Part shown: piece by piece, positions 1-6,216 of the stretch | Position numbering within the stretch: the first letter of the stretch is position 1 | Layout of the letters: every line of letters begins with the position of its first letter | NCBI GenBank assembly: GCA_034436035.1 | Contig: DAOTVW010000367.1 | Span: 1-8,064 of the forward strand | Direction of reading: 5' to 3' | Length of the DNA: 8,064 bases | Origin: UBA4823 sp034436035 | GTDB lineage: Bacteria > Chloroflexota > Anaerolineae > Anaerolineales > UBA4823 | The notes under the pieces: model-generated | The model's input: only the letters and a program-made list of their open reading frames with translations | Told to the model about the DNA's origin: nothing | Database searches by the model: none | Program-made: the position numbers and the translations under genes

Positions 1-3000
1 TGTAACTGGAATCTGGCTGGCACATTTGGCAATTTTACGGTATCTGGATATACTGGCACGATTACGCAAGCAGCGAACTTTACAGTCAAATCATTTTCGA
101 TGTCGAGCGGGACTTTTACAGGGTCGAGGAGTTATTGGCTGACGACTACGTCGGGGTTCTCAAAAAGCGGAGGAACGATTACAAGTTATTATTTGCAATG
201 GAAAGTCAATGGAACGCAGACTTATTATTCATATGGATATGTTTATTTTTATTCTTTCCATTTATATGCTGGTATACTTTCGATATCGTCATCAACATAT
301 AATGGTATATCTACTACATATACACGTGGCTCGGTTAAAATGGAAGCCGGAACAGAATTAGTTATACCGAGCGGAAAAAATTTTGTAGATTATGGATATT
401 CTTATGGTGGATGTTATTACAAGGGCAAAGTTTCTGGCGCAGGCAACTATTATTTTATTAGTGTTAGTTCACAAACATCTCATAATATGCCGAATATGGC
501 CGAAGGCGTATGGACCATTTCGAACATTTATATATCTACAGATGTTACGGGAACCACAAAAACAATTACATTTACATCATCATGGACACTAACTGGAAAT
601 CTTCGATTATATAGTGGGAACGCCTCTACGACCACTTATGATTTAGCTGGATATTCATTATCTGTCGGTGCTCTTACTATCTATTCATTAGCCGTCCTAA
701 AAGGTTCAACATCGACAATCACTTGTTCGGGCAACTGGACAAGTACAAATGGAACGTTCACCTGCGATACTTCGACTGTCATTCTCTCTGGCACGAGCAC
801 GATTACGACGACCTCGGCGAATGCATTCTACAATCTCCAGATAACTGGGTCGGCGACGATGGCGAGTGATGTCACCTGCAGTAATATGCTGACGATAGGC
901 GCGGGGGCCAGCCTCAACGCATCGACCTATACGCTCGTCTTGTATTCTTATAGTATTTCGGGGTCGTTGAACGTGTCGTCGGCGACTCTCGAACTCAGGG
1001 CGTCGGTGACTTCTTACAACATAACACCTGTTGGAACACTGAGGATAAACGTTCCCTACGGGTCCGTCAAGCCGACAGTTAATATCACAGTCAATTCTGG
1101 TTTTGAATTAGTTAATGGGCTCTGGGATGATAATTATAAGACGCTTACGACTCACGGAAGTTTCACCGTTACGAATGGAATGCTGAATAATGGCACTCTG
1201 ACTCTCGTCATGGACGGGACGGGAACCATAAATCTCAGCGGTCTGAATAGCGGATGGATAATGTCTCTTACGATGTCGAACAATATAACAGTCGCTGGTT
1301 CGGCAACGGTCAAGGCGAATTACATTACAAATTCCGGAACGGTTACGATTAATTCGGGTACAAAACTACAGTGGCTGATTCAGGACAATGAGCACGAATT
1401 CAACAACACTGGGACGATAGGTGGGAGCGGAACGCTCGAATTCTATGCGTATACATATAGTCCGACTGGTAATAGAATCGGTACGGTTAATTGTCCGCTA
1501 TATGTTACGACCATTTCCACATATTCTGGACAACACAACATAGAATTTATAGATAGTCCGGTTCTCGGTTCGACATTGAATATAACAGCCAATATTACCA
1601 ACCCGTCCTCATCTACTTATATTTGTCTCTACGGAGCTTCCGGGGCAGGTCTTACGGTTACGGGAGAAGTCGAAATTGGGACGTGCGGGCGTATTTATCA
1701 AACCGGAGGTGCGCCGACGTGGTATTTAGATGGCGGATTAAAGCTTTCCGGTTCTTATGCGAACTTCGTTACGTATTCAACTGTTCAAATTTCTAATGAA
1801 TTGGTACTTGTAAATAACTCGTATGCTTATTTCTATGGGTCGGCTATACTCAAAGGTAATCTTGATAATGGAGGGTCGATATCGGGCACCCATTATGATA
1901 GTAGTCAGTTGCAAATAGATATGATATCAGACAGAAGCGCAAAATTCGGTTATTTGAGTCATATCAATATTGTTATCGCGCCGACAAGCAATATTTCTGC
2001 CGATAAGACACTGACGCTTACAGGATTTACAAATTTACTTTATACTAAGATGACTATCTATTCGATGTATTCGCCAAAGAACCCCAAGTATGTGATTGTC
2101 GATGGTCAAAACTACGATATCTATGGGAATGGTACTAATGAGATTGGTTATCTTGAGATTACATCTTATTGTGTTCGATTAAATCAGGGTTCGGGTAATT
2201 GGAAATTCCGCTCTATTATAACTAATTATGCTTTCGAACACAATTTTACAGGATATCTTCTTGCAGGATACTATACTGGTACTTACGATGACAGAGTAAT
2301 AATTAATAACATAAGTATTCAAGGTAATGGGTATGGGCGTATCGAATTTGGTGGATATGTCACCATCTACGACGGTGAGATAAATAATTGCGATTTGACA
2401 TTTGTTGCATTTGGAAACACGAGACTTCAATCGATAGATATAGATTTCGGAACAACGGTGGGCTCAATAAATAATTTAACATTTTCACGACGAGTAAATT
2501 TCGCATTAGCTAATTCATTAGAAGTTTGGGGCAAACTTTCAGTTATAGAGGATGTTGTGCTAAAAAGAAAAAGCTATGAGAATGCACTTATCGTGCTCCG
2601 GAGAGATACAACTCATACTGAATCGCTGTTTCGTCTTCTTAATTCTATTGGTCGCAACAGTAATGAACGTATTGTAGTCAAATTAGATTCGGTTAGCATA
2701 AATTTTGGTTCGGAAATCTATGGTAATCTTCCATCGTTGCATATCATCGGAACGGGCACATCGCGGTCTACTGTTAATATGAGTTGTAACATTCCGCTTA
2801 TTTATGGCGATTTCGAAATTAGAAATTGCGTTCTGAATTCGGGCAATTATAGAATAGTAGTAGCAGATTCAAAATGGTTTATCTGTGTCGATAGCGAAAT
2901 CAACCAAGGTTCGAAGATTTTTTGGTTTGGTGCAGTCAATATTTTCGGTGACAGCGTATTCAATCAGGGAGGAGATATTACTGTAGTCAACGATTGGTTG

Positions 3001-4815
3001 CAGGACAGTGGAAAATTTGTCGGAGCACCCAACACCAAGCTGACCGTTGGAGGAGACTTCACGGCGAAGAATATCGATGCGTCTTCGTTCGCGGGACTAC
3101 AGGTATCTGGTACATTTAGGGCGACGGCCGATATAACTATACTCGCCAGCTCGACCAAGTCTATATTGGCAAAAGGCGGGGAAATATCCGGCAATCTGAC
3201 GGTTAACAGTGGCGCGACGCTCCAAATAGGAACGGAAACGAGCGGATGGGTCGTTTTATATGTCGACGGAACTTTCATTGGAAATGGCATAATCGACGAG
3301 ACCTACGGAGATTTGTTCTGTACTTCAAAACGCAGACGCGATAAATCGATTATTCACAATGCGGGCAGTTATCCGTCTTTATCGAATATAATTTCGCCGT
3401 CGATATTTACACCTCCGAAAGCGCTCGTCGGTACTGCGCGGAAAGTTCAGAAGCCGACAGGGGCTTATGTCTTGGCCGATATACCCCCGCGCTATTTCGT
3501 CTGGTGGCACTGGTATCAATATCCCTATGCATTATATGCTAACGGAAGGACGTTCTTTTCGTATTGGGCTATGTATCCCTGTACAAATTATCTGAGCATT
3601 TATAATCACAATACGAAAAAATGGACGACGAAAGCTCTAACAGGATATCCGGGCACGGAAAATTGCGACGCACACTATGCGGGTCAAATCAATATGTCCC
3701 CGAGCGGGAAACTTCACGTTTGGTATGGAGCACACGTTATGGACCACTTCAGACATGCCATTCTTTCGCCGCCCTATGAGACAGGAACATTAGAAGAAGA
3801 ACAAATATACATTGCGGATAGAATAACATATCCTGTCGGTTTTAATATGCCAAACAATAAGATTGGTTTAATATTCCGAGGAACCGATACCAATTATGAC
3901 CATCCTACGAAAATGGCTATCGGACCAGACGGGCTGTGGGGAGACGATTTTACGACCAAAACCTTAGTAGATTTCGGAAACGATTTCGCTAACTATCATT
4001 ATGTGTGGGTCAACGAAAAGGACATTTATTTGGCAATTGCGCTTCATAGATATTCGCCGATAGATACGTCAAACGCAGTAATCTTGTTGATTTCGCACGA
4101 TTATGGAAATACTTGGGAAACCATAGATGGAACAAACGTGCCGATTCCTCTGACTAATTATAACGAAGCCCAGAACATAAGTGGGCTGTTTGTCTGGAAA
4201 GACGGCTGGTATGATTCTCCTCCGCCCGAAGTTACTAAGACGGGATTATATATTTATGGGTTGCGCAAATTCAGAGATAATGTAGTGCTCGCTGGGAATT
4301 ATCTTTATTATTCTTCTTCATATCCATTTGGTTATCGTATGGCGAACAGCGTACTTTCGTGGAAAAACGGCTCTTGGTCGTTTTATAGACTCGGCGATAT
4401 GATTGATGAATCGAGTAAGCAAAACGTTCATGGATGTCATGAAGAGGCGTCAGACCCGAACGGAGATAATAATCTCTGTGCGCTTATAATGACGATTCCT
4501 GTATATTCTGATAAAGATGGTGATTGGATAATAGCGCGCACTTTCCATTCGGGAGAATCTTGGCATAGAATCTCGAAATATAAAGTCGTGGACGGCGTGC
4601 CTGTATATTATAGGGAATTGACCCCGAAGATAGATGAACTGCCTTATCGGCATCACTTTACGAGCGCAACGCTTGTCGAAAACGGTCTTCCAGAGATGCG
4701 TTTCTTCTCAGTATTATGCGATAATAATGATGTTGTTAGCGAATACTTTCCACCAGCCAGTTCAATTTTAACGCGCTCGAAAAATTACATTTATTACTTT
4801 GACGAAACAATTTGA
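1..4815 (+). CDS. Giant surface fibre/adhesin: beta-solenoid stalk with C-terminal BNR_4 (sialidase-like) beta-propeller, 5' partial
   Basis: The frame is open from base 1, before the first visible ATG at 100, and the 33 residues ahead of that ATG have the same repeat character, so the true start lies outside the window. At least 1604 residues are present, ending at TGA 4813-4815. Residues 1 to about 1110 are low-charge, Ser/Thr/Gly/Tyr/Asn-rich beta-strand repeats (GTFT, SGTSTIT, NLTVNSGATLQIG), typical of extracellular right-handed beta-solenoids. A basic patch, KRRRDK (1110-1115), and a Pro-rich linker lead to a C-terminal domain at about 1150-1604. That domain carries YNHNTKKW (1201-1208), DAHYAG followed by LHVWYGAH (1223-1245), and a perfect Asp-box SHDYGNTW (1365-1372), resembling BNR_4/sialidase-like propellers. 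No C-terminal membrane anchor or sorting motif is visible. I infer a receptor-binding or glycan-processing fibre, probably viral. A secreted archaeal adhesin is the alternative. Whether the propeller is catalytic cannot be judged from the sequence alone. Confidence 0.85.
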   Translation, partial: CNWNLAGTFGNFTVSGYTGTITQAANFTVKSFSMSSGTFTGSRSYWLTTTSGFSKSGGTITSYYLQWKVNGTQTYYSYGYVYFYSFHLYAGILSISSSTYNGISTTYTRGSVKMEAGTELVIPSGKNFVDYGYSYGGCYYKGKVSGAGNYYFISVSSQTSHNMPNMAEGVWTISNIYISTDVTGTTKTITFTSSWTLTGNLRLYSGNASTTTYDLAGYSLSVGALTIYSLAVLKGSTSTITCSGNWTSTNGTFTCDTSTVILSGTSTITTTSANAFYNLQITGSATMASDVTCSNMLTIGAGASLNASTYTLVLYSYSISGSLNVSSATLELRASVTSYNITPVGTLRINVPYGSVKPTVNITVNSGFELVNGLWDDNYKTLTTHGSFTVTNGMLNNGTLTLVMDGTGTINLSGLNSGWIMSLTMSNNITVAGSATVKANYITNSGTVTINSGTKLQWLIQDNEHEFNNTGTIGGSGTLEFYAYTYSPTGNRIGTVNCPLYVTTISTYSGQHNIEFIDSPVLGSTLNITANITNPSSSTYICLYGASGAGLTVTGEVEIGTCGRIYQTGGAPTWYLDGGLKLSGSYANFVTYSTVQISNELVLVNNSYAYFYGSAILKGNLDNGGSISGTHYDSSQLQIDMISDRSAKFGYLSHINIVIAPTSNISADKTLTLTGFTNLLYTKMTIYSMYSPKNPKYVIVDGQNYDIYGNGTNEIGYLEITSYCVRLNQGSGNWKFRSIITNYAFEHNFTGYLLAGYYTGTYDDRVIINNISIQGNGYGRIEFGGYVTIYDGEINNCDLTFVAFGNTRLQSIDIDFGTTVGSINNLTFSRRVNFALANSLEVWGKLSVIEDVVLKRKSYENALIVLRRDTTHTESLFRLLNSIGRNSNERIVVKLDSVSINFGSEIYGNLPSLHIIGTGTSRSTVNMSCNIPLIYGDFEIRNCVLNSGNYRIVVADSKWFICVDSEINQGSKIFWFGAVNIFGDSVFNQGGDITVVNDWLQDSGKFVGAPNTKLTVGGDFTAKNIDASSFAGLQVSGTFRATADITILASSTKSILAKGGEISGNLTVNSGATLQIGTETSGWVVLYVDGTFIGNGIIDETYGDLFCTSKRRRDKSIIHNAGSYPSLSNIISPSIFTPPKALVGTARKVQKPTGAYVLADIPPRYFVWWHWYQYPYALYANGRTFFSYWAMYPCTNYLSIYNHNTKKWTTKALTGYPGTENCDAHYAGQINMSPSGKLHVWYGAHVMDHFRHAILSPPYETGTLEEEQIYIADRITYPVGFNMPNNKIGLIFRGTDTNYDHPTKMAIGPDGLWGDDFTTKTLVDFGNDFANYHYVWVNEKDIYLAIALHRYSPIDTSNAVILLISHDYGNTWETIDGTNVPIPLTNYNEAQNISGLFVWKDGWYDSPPPEVTKTGLYIYGLRKFRDNVVLAGNYLYYSSSYPFGYRMANSVLSWKNGSWSFYRLGDMIDESSKQNVHGCHEEASDPNGDNNLCALIMTIPVYSDKDGDWIIARTFHSGESWHRISKYKVVDGVPVYYRELTPKIDELPYRHHFTSATLVENGLPEMRFFSVLCDNNDVVSEYFPPASSILTRSKNYIYYFDETI
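3448..4812 (+). other. C-terminal BNR_4/sialidase-like beta-propeller domain of the giant fibre
   Basis: This section of the fibre gene changes from low-complexity strand repeats to globular, aromatic-rich sequence (VWWHWYQYPY near residue 1171). Visible landmarks are a first blade with an aromatic strand followed by YNHNTKKW, the Asp-His pair of DAH with the following LHVWYGAH strand, the Asp-box SHDYGNTW, and a degenerate box SGESW (1517-1521). BNR_4 proteins are usually about 400-450 residues and include glycosidase-like and polysaccharide-lyase-like propellers, so the length fits. The left boundary is approximate. Family assignment is from motif memory and not from a profile search. Confidence 0.65.
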
Positions 4816-4867
4816 AAATAATATAAACTAAAAGGTTTTATTCGCCGGGGACGTCCTGCATAATTAA
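4816..4867. terminator. Convergent intergenic gap, possible bidirectional terminator
   Basis: This 52-bp gap separates the stop of the giant gene from the stop of the leftward membrane protein. It holds a short T-rich run for the + strand (TTTTATT, 4836-4842). Read on the minus strand it is also T-rich downstream of the leftward gene. Two short perfect palindromes lie here: GGACGTCC (4849-4856) and TAATTAATTA (4861-4870, which includes the minus-strand stop). There is no proper stem-loop with a loop. Archaeal termination often uses only oligo-T tracts, which would be compatible, but the tracts are short. Confidence 0.3.
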
Positions 4868-5149
4868 TTAAATAGTAAGTTTATTCTGCAAGACAGCCCG
4901 GATGAATGACATCCCTGCAATGCCCGCCGACGCGAGGAACACGAGTCCCGCCCAGGTAGCGAGCACGATTCCTAAGCTATCTGCGAGATATGCGGCAACG
5001 ACGACTGCGACCAAAGACGAAAGATATCCGAGAATGAGTTTTTTCTTGTCCGTTAGGTCGGTCGTCGGCGTGTCGTATGCTCTTACGATAAGGGCTACCG
5101 CTGAGGCAATCAGGATAACCAATATCGTTTCTCCGTCGAAGGCTATCAT
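4868..5149 (-). CDS. Small three-helix membrane protein, holin-like
   Basis: A 93-residue protein read leftward from ATG 5149-5147 to TAA 4870-4868. It has three hydrophobic segments at about 8-23, 38-56 and 60-84. A polar loop with Asp and a Lys cluster (TDKKK, 33-37) separates the first two, and a short Lys-containing tail ends it. The frame stays open upstream to an ATG at 5293, but that extension would run through the divergent promoter and antisense to the neighbouring coding region. It is polar and unlike the rest, so I chose the 5149 start. A TATA-like box about 29 nt ahead of this ATG would give a nearly leaderless transcript. Size and topology fit phage holins or small viral membrane proteins. 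No specific family is recognised, and function is inference from size and from the divergent coiled-coil/TM neighbour. Confidence 0.75.
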   Translation of the reverse strand: MIAFDGETILVILIASAVALIVRAYDTPTTDLTDKKKLILGYLSSLVAVVVAAYLADSLGIVLATWAGLVFLASAGIAGMSFIRAVLQNKLTI

Positions 5150-5172
5150 GTTTTGAAGATTTGTCGTCAACG

Positions 5173-5184
5173 TTAATAAATTTT
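5173..5184 (-). promoter_or_regulatory. Archaeal TATA/BRE-like promoter for the leftward membrane protein gene
   Basis: On the minus strand the sequence reads AGGAAAAATTTATTAACG, with a purine-rich BRE-like element followed by an ATTTATTAA TATA-like core centred near 5178. The core lies about 29 nt from the ATG at 5149, the spacing expected for a leaderless or almost leaderless archaeal transcript. No Shine-Dalgarno precedes that ATG, which agrees with leaderless initiation. Confidence 0.5.
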
Positions 5185-5205
5185 TCCTGTCATTGGCACA
5201 GAAAA
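5183..5205. promoter_or_regulatory. Imperfect dyad between divergent TATA boxes, candidate operator
   Basis: TTTCCTGT (5183-5190) faces ACAGAAAA (5198-5205) across a 7-nt spacer, matching at 7 of 8 positions. The dyad centre (5194) is about 16 bp from each of the two TATA-like cores, so a protein bound here would touch both BRE regions. The symmetry is seen directly. The operator role is inference. Part of the symmetry may simply come from two purine-rich BRE elements facing apart. Confidence 0.35.
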
Positions 5206-5216
5206 CTATATTTATT
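5205..5216 (+). promoter_or_regulatory. Archaeal TATA/BRE-like promoter for the rightward operon
   Basis: CAGAAAACTATATTTATT contains a purine-rich BRE-like stretch followed by a strong TATA-like core centred near 5210. A start about 26 nt downstream would fall near 5236, giving a leader of roughly 10 nt before ATG 5247. A bacterial reading was considered (TTGGCA at 5193), but no -10 box sits at the right spacing. Confidence 0.5.
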
Positions 5217-5246
5217 TGATTCTCACAAAACAGAATAGCGGTCAGT

Positions 5247-5534
5247 ATGTCAGATTCGCGTATGGATTCAGTATTAGAGTCTATGAGAGACAATCTCGTC
5301 GAACTTCGAATGACGAATCAACAGATTTCGAAATTGATAGACGTATTGCAGACGAATTTGAAGTCGCTGAATGATAGTTTTATAATGCACCAGTCAGAGA
5401 CGAGAGAACAGCACGACGCGTTGCATAACGATATGCAAGAACTCTGCGAGCGCAATGACAGAACGACCAAGTGGCTCATCGTTGCGCTCATAGTCGCACT
5501 AGGAGCCACAGAAGTAGCTACGAAGATAATCTAA
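5247..5534 (+). CDS. Tail-anchored coiled-coil membrane protein (XhlA-like architecture)
   Basis: A 95-residue protein, first gene of the rightward operon. Residues about 6-70 are charged and helical with heptad-like spacing of Leu, Ile and Met, indicating a coiled coil. Residues about 76-90 (WLIVALIVALGATEV) form one membrane helix near the C-terminus, followed only by ATKII. Dominant membrane-proximal charge is ERNDRTTK. The layout, an N-terminal coiled coil plus a C-terminal helix in about 90 residues, matches the shape of phage XhlA/haemolysin-type lysis proteins, which are usually beside a holin. Here the neighbour across the divergent promoter is a holin-like three-helix protein. This is similarity of architecture, not recognised homology, and a structural or tethering role is equally possible. 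ATG 5247 was chosen as the first ATG after the promoter. ATG 5262 is an alternative. Confidence 0.75.
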   Translation: MSDSRMDSVLESMRDNLVELRMTNQQISKLIDVLQTNLKSLNDSFIMHQSETREQHDALHNDMQELCERNDRTTKWLIVALIVALGATEVATKII

Positions 5535-5544
5535 AGGCGTCTCT

Positions 5545-5850
5545 ATGGATATTACAATAGTCTTGCTATTAATCGGAATGCTAATCTCGTGCTTTTCAGT
5601 AGGATTATTAATGATTGTTTGGTGGATTTGCACAATAAAATGGTATTTAAAGTCCTATATGATGTGGGGCATTACGTTTTTCACGACCATGGTCTTTAGT
5701 ATAGTTTTAAACGAATTTCTACGCCTGCTCTTCGCTATACATAATCTTCGATACGAATGCGAGACCGCGGTTCTCGTATTTTTGTATTGGACACTGGCAG
5801 TCTCGGCTTTGCTGTTTTTCGTCGGGACAATCAGGCGTGAAACCCGATGA
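5545..5850 (+). CDS. Small three-helix membrane protein, unknown function
   Basis: A 101-residue, very hydrophobic protein starting 10 nt after the previous stop, with only a weak AAAGG-type ribosome site, so translation probably depends on the upstream gene. Membrane segments lie at about 4-30, 39-64 and 73-95. The first loop contains IKWYLKS, and the C-terminus ends in a basic RRETR tail. Two Cys lie in the first helix and one in the second loop (C72). I do not recognise the family. It lacks any visible enzymatic motif and is most likely a structural or pore-type component of the membrane assembly encoded by this operon. Confidence 0.7.
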   Translation: MDITIVLLLIGMLISCFSVGLLMIVWWICTIKWYLKSYMMWGITFFTTMVFSIVLNEFLRLLFAIHNLRYECETAVLVFLYWTLAVSALLFFVGTIRRETR

Positions 5851-5863
5851 AAAAGTATTTATT
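5846..5863 (+). promoter_or_regulatory. Possible internal TATA/BRE promoter
   Basis: GATGAAAAAGTATTTATT overlaps the end of the three-helix protein gene. A purine-rich BRE-like stretch is followed by a GTATTTATT core centred near 5859, 29 nt ahead of ATG 5888. That is the same geometry as the promoter of the leftward gene, and would give a leaderless mRNA for the small coat-like protein and the genes after it. Confidence 0.35.
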
Positions 5864-5887
5864 CTTAATCATATCAATTTGAATGCG

Positions 5888-6025
5888 ATGAACGAAGAGG
5901 TGCTTTCAGAGGAAGAAACAACGGCGACATCCGCGCACGAAGTTTCCATTTTGGAGACTTCGGTGGCTATAATCGTGGTGCTACTGTTTCTCTGGGTACT
6001 TGGTGGCGGTAGCGGAAGGAGGTAA
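5888..6025 (+). CDS. Very small single-helix protein with acidic N-terminus and basic C-terminus, coat-protein-like
   Basis: From ATG 5888 the product is 45 residues. It has an acidic N-terminus (NEEVLSEEE), a hydrophobic helix (about residues 24-39), then GGGSGRR. A GTG at 5837 in the same frame would add 17 residues and overlap the upstream gene by 14 nt, but it has no convincing Shine-Dalgarno. The internal TATA-like element lies 29 nt before ATG 5888, so I prefer the shorter form. Acidic head, single helix and basic tail resemble the plan of filamentous-phage major coat proteins, though many small membrane proteins share it. The final codons (AGG AGG TAA) double as the ribosome site of the next gene, so the basic Arg-Arg end may be partly imposed by that overlap. 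Confidence 0.6.
   Translation: MNEEVLSEEETTATSAHEVSILETSVAIIVVLLFLWVLGGGSGRR
6017..6023 (+). promoter_or_regulatory. Shine-Dalgarno AGGAGGT deciding a TTG start
   Basis: AGGAGGT ends 7 nt before TTG 6031 and contains the first base of the upstream stop TAA (6023-6025). Its spacing supports TTG 6031 rather than the in-frame ATG at 6061, which has no such site. Confidence 0.7.
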
Positions 6026-6030
6026 TCTCC

Positions 6031-6216
6031 TTGACCTGTGAGCCTTGGAACATTGGTTGCATGATATCCGAAGCCACCAACAAAGAGATTAGTGAAACAG
6101 TTGCGTGGTGTTTCGTTGGCGCGGCAGTACTATTTATCCTGTCTGCCCTCGTTCCTGAAAAAAAGACCCAAACGGTAATAATGGTGCCGAGAGGAGGCGA
6201 GATGCTTGGATACTAA
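6031..6216 (+). CDS. Very small single-helix membrane protein, unknown function
   Basis: 61 residues from TTG 6031, a start fixed by a strong Shine-Dalgarno 7 nt upstream. A short N-terminal region with two Cys (C3, C10) is followed by a helical acidic stretch, one membrane helix at about 24-41 (TVAWCFVGAAVLFILSAL), and a basic tail beginning PEKK. The charge pattern favours the N-terminus outside and the C-terminus inside. The last 11 nt overlap the next gene. I do not recognise the family. Its position between another tiny membrane protein and an anchored surface protein suggests a minor structural component of the same assembly. Confidence 0.65.
   Translation: MTCEPWNIGCMISEATNKEISETVAWCFVGAAVLFILSALVPEKKTQTVIMVPRGGEMLGY
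6191..6197 (+). promoter_or_regulatory. Shine-Dalgarno GAGGAGG deciding a TTG start
   Basis: GAGGAGG lies inside the end of the upstream gene, 8 nt before TTG 6206. The alternative ATG at 6218 would be 20 nt away, which is too far, so TTG 6206 is preferred. Confidence 0.6.

Noticed and set aside
2964..3290. Leftward 108-residue frame inside the fibre gene
   Set aside because: It is antisense to a GC-richer stretch of the fibre, where stop codons are rarer on the other strand. No promoter or ribosome site.
1..4815. Anchored S-layer or sortase-type cell-surface protein
   Set aside because: The C-terminus ends in the propeller (YIYYFDETI) with no membrane helix, PGF-type or LPXTG-type signal. 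A secreted adhesin remains possible.
4902..5156. Rightward 84-residue reading frame opposite the holin-like gene
   Set aside because: Its product lacks coherent features, whereas the opposite strand encodes a clean three-helix membrane protein with its own promoter.
5193..5216. Bacterial sigma70-type promoter using TTGGCA as -35
   Set aside because: The only TATA-like hexamer is 8 nt away, not about 17, while the archaeal BRE/TATA reading fits both strands.
5150..5293. Longer start (ATG 5293) for the leftward membrane protein
   Set aside because: The extra 48 residues would cover the divergent promoter and lie antisense to the start of the coiled-coil gene. No ribosome site or promoter precedes it.
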